Of a stretch of DNA of 64,000 bases, positions 52,102 through 60,358 are shown one piece after another. Positions within the stretch are counted from its first letter, which is position 1. Every line of letters starts with the position of its first letter. The notes under the pieces were generated by a model. It saw only the letters and a program-made list of their open reading frames with translations. It made no database searches and was not told where the DNA came from. The stretch lies in assembly GCF_019720895.1 (NCBI RefSeq), contig NZ_JAHKSH010000005.1:62001-126000 (forward strand). Direction: 5' to 3'. This DNA is from Microbacterium salitolerans. Its GTDB lineage: Bacteria; Actinomycetota; Actinomycetes; Actinomycetales; Microbacteriaceae. The position numbers and the translations under genes are program-made.

Positions 52102-53076
52102 TTACTGCGCCGCGGTTCCCTCAGGCGTGCGCATCGTGCCGAGGATGTCGACGACGAAGATCAGCGTCTCGTCCTGCAGCTCGTGCCCGTCGCTGGCCCC
52201 GTAGCCCTCCGAGGGCGGGATGACGGCGACGACCTGCGAGCCGACCTTCTGCCCGACGAGCGCCTTCGTGAAGCCCTCGATCACCCCAGACGTCGGGAAC
52301 GACGTCGGCGCGCCACGCGACCAGCTCGAGTCGAACTCGGAGCCGTCGGAGGCCTTGACGCCGAGGTACTGCACGAAGACGGTGTCGCCGTCCTGCACCT
52401 CGTCGCCGTCGCCGACCATCGAGTCGGCGAGCTCGGTCGTCTCGGGCGTCTCGAAGCCGTCGGGCACGGTGACGGTGGGGGTGCCGTCGTCGGCCGTCTC
52501 GAGCGCGGGGAAGCCGTCGGGGAGATCCTGAGGTTCGCCCGTGGCCTGCGTCGGGACCGACTCGAAGAAGTCGAGGACATACACCTGCGATGGGTACGCC
52601 GTGCCGTCCTCGGCCGTCTGGCCCGGGAACGTGAACGCCACGCGCGTGCCGGGCGTCGCGCAGCCGAGCGCCTGACCGAAGATGTTGTCGGCCGTCACCG
52701 CGGCCGGGAGCGACGACGCCTCGTCGTACCCTTCGGACCCCATCTTCTCGCCGGACTCGCCGTCGTACACGGTCGCGCCGTAGCTGATGTAGTCGCCGGC
52801 CTCGAGCGGATCGCCCTCGCCCTCGACGATGACAGTGCGCTCGATCTCCGCCATCTCGAGCGGCGCCTCGAACGTCGCCTCGGCCTCCTCTCCGACCTCG
52901 CCCGTGACCTCGATCGACGAGACGGCATCGCCCTCGGGTGCTGCCGCGTCGCACAGGCTCGCGGGAGCCTCGGTCCCGTCCGCCTCGGGATCGCCGGACT
53001 GATCGGACGAGCAGCCCGCGAGTGCGAGCGCCGCGACAGCGGCAGTGGACAGGATCGCAAGAGAGCGACGACGCAC
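52102..53076 (-). CDS. Lipoprotein with FKBP-type prolyl isomerase domain
   Basis: A 324-residue exported lipoprotein. Signal peptide RRRSLAILSTAAVAALALAG with lipobox LAGC at residue ~22. Two FKBP-like segments: an N-terminal degenerate one (YISYGATVYDGESGEKMGS) lacking clear catalytic residues, and a C-terminal complete one (VFVQYLGVKASDGSEFDSSW, GVIEGFTKALVGQKVGS, IPPSEGYGASD, LIFVVDILG). It should fold proteins at the outer face of the membrane. The GTG start has AGAGG upstream. First gene of the run to dxr, MurE-like and rseP. Confidence 0.9.
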   Translation of the reverse strand: MRRRSLAILSTAAVAALALAGCSSDQSGDPEADGTEAPASLCDAAAPEGDAVSSIEVTGEVGEEAEATFEAPLEMAEIERTVIVEGEGDPLEAGDYISYGATVYDGESGEKMGSEGYDEASSLPAAVTADNIFGQALGCATPGTRVAFTFPGQTAEDGTAYPSQVYVLDFFESVPTQATGEPQDLPDGFPALETADDGTPTVTVPDGFETPETTELADSMVGDGDEVQDGDTVFVQYLGVKASDGSEFDSSWSRGAPTSFPTSGVIEGFTKALVGQKVGSQVVAVIPPSEGYGASDGHELQDETLIFVVDILGTMRTPEGTAAQ

Positions 53077-53194
53077 GGAAGACCTCTATTCCTCGGACGG
53101 ACCCGCCTATCCTCTCGCATCCGGGCTATGGATGGGCTGACCCGCGCTCATCCGCACGTCGCCACCGGATTCCCGCTCGGGCATGCGCGCGTTC

Positions 53195-53200
53195 TATCCT
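53195..53200 (+). promoter_or_regulatory. Leaderless -10 box for plsC
   Basis: TATCCT, exactly 6 nt before the ATG at 53207. Confidence 0.65.
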
Positions 53201-53206
53201 GGGATG

Positions 53207-53959
53207 ATGACCGAATCGCCCGAGGCCGCCTCCTCCACACCCAGCTGGGCGTATACCTTCGGGCGCATCGCTCTGGGGCCCATCGCCCGCGCCGTCTATC
53301 GTCCGCGCGTCGAGGGCAAGGAGCTGATCCCCGCTGACGGGCCCGTCATCTTCGCGAGCAACCACCTCTCCTTCATCGACTCGATCGCGATCCCGATCGC
53401 CGCCGCCCCGCGCGCCGTCCACTTCCTCGCGAAGTCGGAGTACTTCACCGGCACGGGGATCAAGGGCTGGTTCTCGCGCACGTTCTTCACGGCCGTCGGA
53501 GCCATGCCCGTCGACCGCGGCGCCGGCCAGGCGGCCATGGAGGCGCTCGACCAGCAGAAGCGGATCCTCGAGTCAGGCGCCGCCGTCGCGCTCCACCCCG
53601 AGGGGACGCGCTCCCGCGACGGACGTCTCTACAAGGGCCGCACCGGCGTCGCCTACCTCGCTCTCGAGACGGGTGCTCCCGTCGTGCCGATCGGGCTCAT
53701 CGGCACCGACAAGGTCATGCCCGTCGGGCAGAAGCTGCCGTCGCTCCGGCAGCGCGTCGACGTCAAGTTCGGCGCACCGCTCGATCTGTCGCACCACGGT
53801 CCGGCGAAGTCCGGCCGCGCGCGCCGCGCGGCGACGGACGAGATCATGTCGGCGATCCACGCGCTGTCCGGCCAGGAGCTCGCCGGAACCTACAACGAGC
53901 CGCCGGCGCAGGGCGCCGTCGAGAAGATCAAGCAGGTCCTCCCGCACGAGCGCAAGTAG
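53207..53959 (+). CDS. plsC: 1-acyl-sn-glycerol-3-phosphate acyltransferase
   Basis: A 250-residue membrane-associated acyltransferase making phosphatidic acid. Block I NHLSFID (H-x4-D), block III ALHPEGTRSRD and block IV APVVPIGLIG are all visible, with a phosphate-binding Arg in AVYRPRVEGKE nearby. Actinobacteria carry several paralogues, so the acceptor could differ. Start at 53207 (MTESPEAA) rather than an in-frame ATG at 53183, because of the TATCCT box exactly 6 nt upstream. Convergent with the OsmC gene, 5 bp apart. Confidence 0.9.
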   Translation: MTESPEAASSTPSWAYTFGRIALGPIARAVYRPRVEGKELIPADGPVIFASNHLSFIDSIAIPIAAAPRAVHFLAKSEYFTGTGIKGWFSRTFFTAVGAMPVDRGAGQAAMEALDQQKRILESGAAVALHPEGTRSRDGRLYKGRTGVAYLALETGAPVVPIGLIGTDKVMPVGQKLPSLRQRVDVKFGAPLDLSHHGPAKSGRARRAATDEIMSAIHALSGQELAGTYNEPPAQGAVEKIKQVLPHERK

Positions 53960-53964
53960 GGGCG

Positions 53965-54429
53965 TCAGCCGGCGGCGATCTCGGGTTCGACCTCAACGGG
54001 GAAGTTCACGCTGTTCGCGATGAAGCACCACGCGTGCGCGTCGTGATGCGCGGCAGACGCCTCGTCGATCATCGACGCCTCCGCGACCGTCACACGCGGA
54101 CGCAGGATGACCCGCTCGAAGCGTCCCGCGCTGCCCTCGAGCACCATCGAGCCCTCCGCGTCGTCGACGTACCCCGTCACGACGACACCGCGTGTCGTGC
54201 AGGCGTGCAGATACGAGAGCAGGTGACATTCGCTGAGCGCCGCGAGAAGCATGTCCTCGGGGTTCCATCGCGCGGGATCACCGCGGAAGGGGCGGTCGGC
54301 CGACGCGAGGATCTCGGGCTTCCCCTCGACGCGGATCGTCACATCGCGTCTGTAGTCGCGATAGCCGCTCGTGCCGGATCCGGTGTTTCCCGTCCACGTG
54401 GTGGACACGGCGTATCGGTGAGCGCTCAT
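53965..54429 (-). CDS. OsmC family peroxiredoxin-like protein
   Basis: A 154-residue thiol peroxidase of the OsmC/Ohr superfamily reducing organic hydroperoxides. The two redox cysteines lie in AALSECHLLSYLHAC and DAHAWCFIANSVNF, and the region NPEDMLLAALSECH is typical of the family. The N-terminal YRRDVTIRVEGKPEI is usual for YhfA-like members. A TACTCT box ends 7 nt before the ATG. Divergent from the asparaginase gene. Confidence 0.9.
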   Translation of the reverse strand: MSAHRYAVSTTWTGNTGSGTSGYRDYRRDVTIRVEGKPEILASADRPFRGDPARWNPEDMLLAALSECHLLSYLHACTTRGVVVTGYVDDAEGSMVLEGSAGRFERVILRPRVTVAEASMIDEASAAHHDAHAWCFIANSVNFPVEVEPEIAAG

Positions 54430-54436
54430 AGTGATG

Positions 54437-54456
54437 AGAGTACGTGTGCTTAGAGT
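54437..54456. promoter_or_regulatory. Divergent -10 boxes of osmC and asparaginase
   Basis: TACTCT on the minus strand (54437-54442, 7 nt before the osmC ATG) and TAGAGT on the plus strand (54451-54456, 6 nt before the asparaginase GTG). Predicted start points are only 34 bp apart, so the promoters should interfere. Confidence 0.55.
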
Positions 54457-54462
54457 GGATGA

Positions 54463-55464
54463 GTGCCTTCCTCCGCAGAGACCTTTCCCGCATCTGCCGC
54501 CGCCGAGCTCGCCGTCGTCGAGCGCGGTGGGTTCGTCGAATCCCGCCATGCCGGGTCGGCGATCGTGCTCGACTCCGATGGCTCCGTCGTCGCGTCGCAC
54601 GGCGACCCGTCGGCGCTCATCCTGCCGAGGTCGTCCCTGAAGCCGCTCCAGGCGATCGCCTCGGTGACGGCGGGGGCCGCGCTCGACGGGGAGCGTCTCG
54701 CGATCGCGACCGCCAGCCACAACGGCACCGATCGACACGCCGCGGTCGTGCGCGGCATGCTCGCCGACATCGGCCTCAGCGAGGACGCGCTGCTCTGCCC
54801 GCCCTCGTGGCCGGGCGACGCCGACACCCGCCATGAGCTCGTGCGCGATCGGGCCGAGAAGGCCGCCGTGCGCCACAACTGCTCGGGGAAGCACGCCGCG
54901 ATGCTGACGGCCTGCCGGGTGAACGGCTGGGACGTCGCCACCTACCTCGACCCCGCGCACCCCCTGCAGGTGCACATCCGCGAGGTGATCGAGCGCCTCA
55001 CGGGCGTCAAGACCGCCGGGTCCGTGATCGATGGCTGCGGCGCCCCGGTGCACGTCATGTCGCTCGAGGCCCTCGCGCGCGGCGTCCACCGCATCGGCGC
55101 GTCGTCGGAGAGCTCGCCGTTCGCACTGCACCGCGTCGCGGGCGCCCTCGTGCGCGCGGTCCGTGAGAACCCGTGGGTCATCGAGGGTCCCGGCGGAGAC
55201 GACACCCTCTCGATCGAGCGCTTCGGCGTCTTCTCGAAGAAGGGCGCTGAGGGCGTGCAGATCGTCATCGCCCCCGACGGCACGACCGTCGCACTCAAGA
55301 TGCTCGATGGCTCGAACCGCGCCGGCTCGCTCGTCGCGCTCGCGCTGCTCGCGCGCGCGGGGTCCCTCTCGGTGGCGGAGGTCGGCCAGGCGCTCGCCGA
55401 GCGCCCCGGCCTGCGCGTCCTCGGCGGTGGATCGCCGGTCGGGATCATCCGCTCGACCGTCTGA
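54463..55464 (+). CDS. Asparaginase, Rhizobium etli type II (class 3) family
   Basis: A 333-residue enzyme hydrolysing asparagine to aspartate and ammonia. It belongs to the family with a beta-lactamase-like Ser-Lys pair: ILPRSSLKPLQAIA (SxxK), ASHNGTDRHAAVVRGML, and HNCSGKHAAMLTACR, then IDGCGAPVHVMSLEALA and GGSPVGII. Length is typical. Leaderless GTG start. Convergent with the FtsK/EccC-like gene. Confidence 0.92.
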   Translation: MPSSAETFPASAAAELAVVERGGFVESRHAGSAIVLDSDGSVVASHGDPSALILPRSSLKPLQAIASVTAGAALDGERLAIATASHNGTDRHAAVVRGMLADIGLSEDALLCPPSWPGDADTRHELVRDRAEKAAVRHNCSGKHAAMLTACRVNGWDVATYLDPAHPLQVHIREVIERLTGVKTAGSVIDGCGAPVHVMSLEALARGVHRIGASSESSPFALHRVAGALVRAVRENPWVIEGPGGDDTLSIERFGVFSKKGAEGVQIVIAPDGTTVALKMLDGSNRAGSLVALALLARAGSLSVAEVGQALAERPGLRVLGGGSPVGIIRSTV

Positions 55465-55522
55465 CGCACCCATACGATCGTCCCCCTATGCCCGGCGCGG
55501 GGCGCGTCGTTCGCCGACATGC

Positions 55523-58363
55523 TCACGGGAGCACCACCCGTACGGGCGCATCGCCCGCTGCGACGAGCCAGGCGCGCGCCGCGCGCGGTCGTGCGTATGG
55601 GGGAAGGTCGCGCTCGCCGACGAGCGTGCGCAGATCGCTCGCGCAGTCGGCGCCGACGACCATGTCCCCCGCTGACCGCACGCGCTGCAGCAGGGCGTAC
55701 TGGCGCTGCCAGGCGTCCGCCTCCCCCGCGAGCACGAGCGGCGCCGCGGATCCGTCGGCCAGCGATTCCGGCGTGGACCCCGGGGGAACATCATCGATCA
55801 GAAGCACGTGCGCACGGTCCCCCCAGGCCGCTCGCAGGCCGCTCGCGCGGCGAGCGGCGGCGCGCAGCACCATCCCGGTCACGGGAGCGGTCGGGACCCA
55901 GCGCGACGGATCCGTCATCTCGTCGCGTGCGGGCACCCTTTCGGCATGCGCGAGCTGTACCTCCAGGCCGTCGACGACGGCTCGACCGGGTGACCGCTGC
56001 GCGTCGAACAGCGCACGGTCGGCACCCGCGGCAGTGTGATCGTGCACCGCGGGAAGAGCGAGGACGACCCGCCGCGGCAGCACATCGGCGATCTTCGAGA
56101 CCACGCCCGTGAGGCGCGCGACGGTGAGCACGATCGTCGTGCCCGTGGAGCCGGCGTCGCGCACGATCGCCTCGAGCCGCTCCCCCGCCGCCTGCGCGTA
56201 CTCGGTCGGGAACCGCGCCAGCAGCGCGTCGGCGTCGTCCACGACGAAGACGTCGGGCGGATCCGCGAGCGCCGCGTCGAGTGCATCCCACGCGCCCTCG
56301 CTGTCACGGGGGACAGCGATGACCCGGAGCCCTCGGCGGACGGAGCACTCGACGATCCACGCGGCGAGCGACGTCTTTCCCGAGCCCGCACCGCCGATGA
56401 CGAACAGTCCGCGATCGGCACCCGGCCGCACCGAGACCACGTGCTGGCGCTGCTCCGCGGGGTCGTCGGCGAGGCCGAACACGAGCCCTCCGTCATCTTC
56501 CTGCTGCGCATCGGGGCGCCACTCCACGGGAAGCTCTGGCAGGAGCGGCCCCTGCGCGGGCTCGACTCCCGCATAGCGCTCGGCGATCGCCGCGACGTCC
56601 TGCGCACGCGTGAGCGAGAAGCGCGCGATGCTCGCCGCCTGGTCGGAGGCCCGTCGGACATATCCCACCCCGCGATGAGCCGCGTCGCCGGGGATCCGCG
56701 TGGCGGCGTCCGAGCCGATGATCTGCGTGCTCTCCCGGTCCTCTGCGACCCGAAGACTGACCCGCAGCGGACAGTTCGCGATGAGGGCGTCGCGCAGGAC
56801 GCCTGCGGCGCGTTGGGTTCCCAGAACCAGATGCATTCCGAGCGCGCGCCCGCGCGCGGCCACGTCGGTGAACACAGCGTGCAGGTCGGGATGCTCCTGC
56901 AGCAGCGCCGCGAACTCGTCGACGACGATGACCAGGCGCGCGAGCCCGACCCTCGGGTCGGTGACATCTCTCGCGCCGGCGCCCGCGATCGCGCGCTCCC
57001 GACGCCGGATCTCGGCCCGGAGCCCCTCGACCGCGCGTCTGGCTCCGCCGCCGTCGAGGTCGGTCAGCACGCCGGAGACGTGCGGCAGGGCCCGCAGGTG
57101 CTCGAACGCCGTGCCGCCCTTGAAATCACCGAGCAGGAAGACGAGCTCGGAGGGTGATGTCGTCGCCGCGAGGGACGCGATCCAGGTGGTGAGGAACTCG
57201 CTCTTGCCCGCTCCGGTCGTGCCGACGACGACTGCGTGCGGACCATCCGCGACGAGATCCACCGTGACGATGGGCGGCTGCGCGTCGGATGCGTGAGGGC
57301 CGAGGCCGACGGCCGCCCGAAGCCCGGACGGGGCGACGTCAGCATCGTGCTCGTCACGGTCGCGCCGCGCGACGTGATCGAACGGGACAGGACCGTCCGG
57401 AAGGACGACGGCCGCGTGCGCATCACGCGCCGCCATCGTCTCGGCCACGGCCGCGGCCTGCGGCACCGAGATCGCCTCGAGCGCGAGGTCGACGTCGCCG
57501 CCATCGGCGACGAGGCGCCCGCGCAGCCCGGCGTCGACCTCGAGCAGCGCCGCGCATTCGTGCGGAACCGCCTCCCCCGGAACAGCCAGCGCGATGACCG
57601 CATCGATCTGCGCGGGGATCGGCTCTCCCGCGCGCACGACCGCCACCTGAGCGGCGTCGACGGCGACGTCGCTCGCCGCATGCGGAAGACCGTGCGCCCA
57701 GTCCTCGCCCAGCGGCTCCCCCACCAGCCGCACCGCAGACGGGGGATTCCGGACGCACAGCTGCAGCGCCAGCGCCCGCACGATCGCGCGCCCGGTGACG
57801 TCGTCGCCTCGCACGCAGATTCCGCCCTGCCACGGAACCGTGACAGGGGCGTTCTGCAGGACCGCGGCGTCGGTTCTCAGCTGCTCCGCCGAGGGCCCCT
57901 CGCCTCCGCTGACGACCACGACGCTCGGTGCCTCGCCCGTTCCGACCACCAGATCTCCGCGGCGTCGCCACGTCCACCCGTCGCGCCCCGCGGCACGGGC
58001 GACATCCGGCGCGGCCGCACACCGCAGGGAGCGCTCCTCGTCGTGTCGGCGGTCGACCTCTTCGCGCAGACGCACGCACGCCTGTTCGAGGTCGCGCTCC
58101 GCGCGTCGCCGGTCACGCCGGGCGCCGCGGGCGCCGTCGAGCAGCGACGCCACCGCCATGAACGGTCCGAGCGCCGCGAACCAGAGCATGAACATCGAGC
58201 CCGTGACCTGCCACATGACGACGGCGCCGATCACGGGGACGATCGAGGCCACCAGAGGGAAGGGCCGACGCGACGGCGGATCCGGCAGGTCGGGGAGCTC
58301 GAGCGGCTCGGCGAGGCGGCGCGTGGCGGGAGCGGCGGTGGTCTCGATGGGCGCAAACGACAT
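55523..58363 (-). CDS. FtsK/SpoIIIE-family ATPase resembling type VII secretion EccC/EssC
   Basis: A 946-residue membrane ATPase. Two helices near the N terminus (residues ~37-75: FPLVASIVPVIGAVVMW and LWFAALGPFMAVASLL) are followed by a coiled charged stretch. Domain 1 has Walker A GTTGAGKSEF (~residue 383) and Walker B LVIVVDEFAALL (~480), plus LVLGTQRAAGVLRDALIANC. Domain 2 has Walker A GGAGSGKTS (~662) and VFVVDDADALL. Layout matches EccC/EssC better than DNA translocases, since no gamma domain is seen. No WXG100 or other Ecc gene is adjacent. The upstream PP2C gene ends 114 bp before it. Confidence 0.88.
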   Translation of the reverse strand: MSFAPIETTAAPATRRLAEPLELPDLPDPPSRRPFPLVASIVPVIGAVVMWQVTGSMFMLWFAALGPFMAVASLLDGARGARRDRRRAERDLEQACVRLREEVDRRHDEERSLRCAAAPDVARAAGRDGWTWRRRGDLVVGTGEAPSVVVVSGGEGPSAEQLRTDAAVLQNAPVTVPWQGGICVRGDDVTGRAIVRALALQLCVRNPPSAVRLVGEPLGEDWAHGLPHAASDVAVDAAQVAVVRAGEPIPAQIDAVIALAVPGEAVPHECAALLEVDAGLRGRLVADGGDVDLALEAISVPQAAAVAETMAARDAHAAVVLPDGPVPFDHVARRDRDEHDADVAPSGLRAAVGLGPHASDAQPPIVTVDLVADGPHAVVVGTTGAGKSEFLTTWIASLAATTSPSELVFLLGDFKGGTAFEHLRALPHVSGVLTDLDGGGARRAVEGLRAEIRRRERAIAGAGARDVTDPRVGLARLVIVVDEFAALLQEHPDLHAVFTDVAARGRALGMHLVLGTQRAAGVLRDALIANCPLRVSLRVAEDRESTQIIGSDAATRIPGDAAHRGVGYVRRASDQAASIARFSLTRAQDVAAIAERYAGVEPAQGPLLPELPVEWRPDAQQEDDGGLVFGLADDPAEQRQHVVSVRPGADRGLFVIGGAGSGKTSLAAWIVECSVRRGLRVIAVPRDSEGAWDALDAALADPPDVFVVDDADALLARFPTEYAQAAGERLEAIVRDAGSTGTTIVLTVARLTGVVSKIADVLPRRVVLALPAVHDHTAAGADRALFDAQRSPGRAVVDGLEVQLAHAERVPARDEMTDPSRWVPTAPVTGMVLRAAARRASGLRAAWGDRAHVLLIDDVPPGSTPESLADGSAAPLVLAGEADAWQRQYALLQRVRSAGDMVVGADCASDLRTLVGERDLPPYARPRAARAWLVAAGDAPVRVVLP

Positions 58364-58477
58364 GTTCGCCAGACAAGCGGATACGAGCCCGCGCCGCCCG
58401 CTGATCAGCGCGATTGTGGAGAGATCGCACTGTTTCGTCGCCTGTGGACACGCTGCCTCGCGGCGACGCGCCGAGAC

Positions 58478-59314
58478 TCAGTCGTCGCGCGGGACGGTGT
58501 CACCCGCGGGCGCAGGCTCCAGCTCGGCCATGTCGACGACGATGATCGAGACGTTGTCGCGGCCGCCGTTGTCGAGCGCGGCCTTCATCATCGCGACGAC
58601 CGCATCGGCGGGGTCGGCGTTCTCGTGCAGGAAGTGCAGGATCCCGTAGTCGGTGAGCTCTTTCGTCAGCCCATCCGAGCAGACGACGTAGCGGTCGCCC
58701 TGCTGCACGTCGATGCGCACGTAGTCGGGCGACACCGCCTCGGTCGGGCCGACGGCGCGCGTGATGACATTGCTGTACGGGTGCGTCTCGGCCTCCTCCT
58801 CGCTGAGGCGGCCCGCGGTGACGAGCTCCTGCACCAGCGAGTGGTCCGTCGTAACCTGCATCAGCTGGTCGCCGCGCTGCAGGTAGACGCGCGAATCGCC
58901 GATGTTCATCGCCACGACCGACGCGCCGTCATCCGTCGGGTCGAGATAGACGCCCGTGAGCGTGGTGCCCGTGCCCTCGTCGGTGGCGTCCGGGTGGTCG
59001 GCGATGTCCTGCACGGCGTAGGTGAGCGCCTCATCGATCGCCGCGGGCGTGACGACGCCCTGCTCGGCGACGTGCTCCAGGCGACTGACGACGCTCTGGC
59101 TCGCGATCTCGCCTCCGACGTGTCCGCCCATGCCGTCGGCCACGACGAACATCGGGAACACCGTCAGGAAGGAATCCTGGTTGTTGTCGCGCTTGTGGCC
59201 CGCATCGGTGCTCCCGGCCCAGCGCAGGGTGAGCGAGGCGCCGTCTGGCAGCGAGAGAGCCTGAGAATGCGTCTCAGGTCGCTGCGGCGCCGCGGGAGTT
59301 GTCTCTTCTGGCAC
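58478..59314 (-). CDS. PP2C-family serine/threonine phosphatase (PstP-like)
   Basis: A 278-residue Mn2+/Mg2+-dependent phosphatase of the stage II sporulation E/PP2C group. Metal-binding motifs are RDNNQDSFLT, VADGMGGHVGGEIAS, GTGTTLTGV, NIGDSRVYLQRGDQL, VCSDGLTKEL and DNGGRDNVSIIVVDM. No membrane helix, unlike mycobacterial PstP. The GTG start at 59314 (MPEETTPAA) has AAAGG upstream; a longer in-frame reading lies in the previous gene. Likely partner of a serine/threonine kinase elsewhere; FtsK/EccC-like ATPase follows. Confidence 0.92.
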   Translation of the reverse strand: MPEETTPAAPQRPETHSQALSLPDGASLTLRWAGSTDAGHKRDNNQDSFLTVFPMFVVADGMGGHVGGEIASQSVVSRLEHVAEQGVVTPAAIDEALTYAVQDIADHPDATDEGTGTTLTGVYLDPTDDGASVVAMNIGDSRVYLQRGDQLMQVTTDHSLVQELVTAGRLSEEEAETHPYSNVITRAVGPTEAVSPDYVRIDVQQGDRYVVCSDGLTKELTDYGILHFLHENADPADAVVAMMKAALDNGGRDNVSIIVVDMAELEPAPAGDTVPRDD

Positions 59315-59399
59315 AGGCTGCCTTTCCGGGCGATGCGCACCGCCGACTGCGCGGCGCGTGACGTCCAGTCTATGGGGAGAACGGCCGTGAGACGTCAGT

Positions 59400-59430
59400 G
59401 ACCCCGCTCGACGAGTCGTCGCGCGGGGTC
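59400..59430 (-). terminator. Hairpin between the DUF5684-type gene and the PP2C gene
   Basis: GACCCCGC pairs with GCGGGGTC (8 bp), with a few inner pairs. It lies past the membrane-protein stop and would separate it from the phosphatase gene. Confidence 0.5.
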
Positions 59431-59466
59431 GCTGACGCCACGGGCCTCCTCGGAAGGAGGATCGCG

Positions 59467-60234
59467 TCAGGGCTGCTGCGGAGGCCGGGGAGGCGCGGGC
59501 GGGCCGTCCTGTGTGCCCGGCTGCTGCGGGGGCTGCTGCTGCGGCGACTGGGGAGGCGCCGGCGGCTGCGGTGCGGCGGGGGGCTGCTGACCGTAGGGCT
59601 GCTGTGGCGCAGCCGGCGGCTGCTGGCCGTAGGGCTGCTGCGGGTAGCCCGGCTGCTGACCGTAGGGCTGCTGCGGCTGACCCGGCTGCTGACCGTAGTT
59701 CGGCTGCGCGAAGCCGCCGACGACCTGGCTCGGGATGCCGTTCCACTGGGTCCGGTCGCCGAGGAAGCCGTTCCCGGCCCAGCCGGCCGGCTGCACCTGC
59801 GTGTTCCAGCGCGACTTGTCGAATGCCATGATTCCGAGCCAGACGATGGCCAGGAAGATGTAGAGCACGACCCATGCGCCCTGCTTCTGCAGCTTCAGAC
59901 CGATGCGGTAGGCCGCGATGATGAACAGCACCGAGACGAAGAGGCTGCCGATCCATCCGATGAAGTTCACCACCGGGATCGCACCGGCGAACACGAAGAA
60001 GATCAGCCACGGATTGATGTCGCCGAGCTTCAGGAAGATCATGCTGTTGTAGAACGGGATCCACGCACGCCACTTGCCCTCGACGCCCGCCTTCTCGAAG
60101 AGCTTCATGTAGAAGACCGCCGTGAGGACGTAGCCGCCGATGAGCAGAATCGGGACGATGATCAGCAGGAAGCCGAAGAGCGCGGCGAAGACGCTCTCAC
60201 CGTAGATGTCATACGAGCTGTAATCGTCGTACAT
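59467..60234 (-). CDS. DUF5684-type membrane protein with YGQQP-rich tail
   Basis: A 255-residue protein. Three or four membrane helices: FAALFGFLLIIVPILLIGGY, PWLIFFVFAGAIPVVNFIGW, LFVSVLFIIAAYRIGL and WVVLYIFLAIVWLGIMAF. Between them KAGVEGKWRAWIPFYNSMIFLKL is the DUF5684-like core. The C-terminal ~90 residues are Pro/Gln/Gly-rich with four YGQQP copies, probably disordered and cytosolic. Function unknown. GGGGGA precedes the ATG. Adjacent to PP2C and FtsK/EccC-like genes; no direct link to YaaA. Confidence 0.8.
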   Translation of the reverse strand: MYDDYSSYDIYGESVFAALFGFLLIIVPILLIGGYVLTAVFYMKLFEKAGVEGKWRAWIPFYNSMIFLKLGDINPWLIFFVFAGAIPVVNFIGWIGSLFVSVLFIIAAYRIGLKLQKQGAWVVLYIFLAIVWLGIMAFDKSRWNTQVQPAGWAGNGFLGDRTQWNGIPSQVVGGFAQPNYGQQPGQPQQPYGQQPGYPQQPYGQQPPAAPQQPYGQQPPAAPQPPAPPQSPQQQPPQQPGTQDGPPAPPRPPQQP

Positions 60235-60330
60235 GATGGTCCCCCATTGCTGTGTGATGATGGGCGACGATCGCGCCGCCTGGACTCAGCGTAGCGACCG
60301 ACCGCGCGGCCCCGCACGCCATTCCGGCGA

Positions 60331-60350
60331 AGTGGGCAGTTCTCCCCACT
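60331..60350 (-). terminator. Small hairpin after yaaA
   Basis: AGTGGG pairs with CCCACT around an 8-nt loop, 9 nt past the yaaA stop. Only six pairs, so weak. Confidence 0.4.
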
Positions 60351-60358
60351 CCGACCGC

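Noticed and set aside
57236-59401. Plus-strand open frame of 721 codons
   Set aside because: Covers the start of the FtsK/EccC-like gene and the PP2C gene in antisense; no motifs.
59511-59700. CTGCTG-rich region as a repeat expansion
   Set aside because: It is the coding sequence of the Pro/Gln-rich YGQQP tail; degenerate and in frame.
58478-60073. Extended 531-codon reading of the PP2C gene
   Set aside because: The first ~250 codons are an out-of-frame reading of the DUF5684-type gene; the phosphatase starts at 59314.
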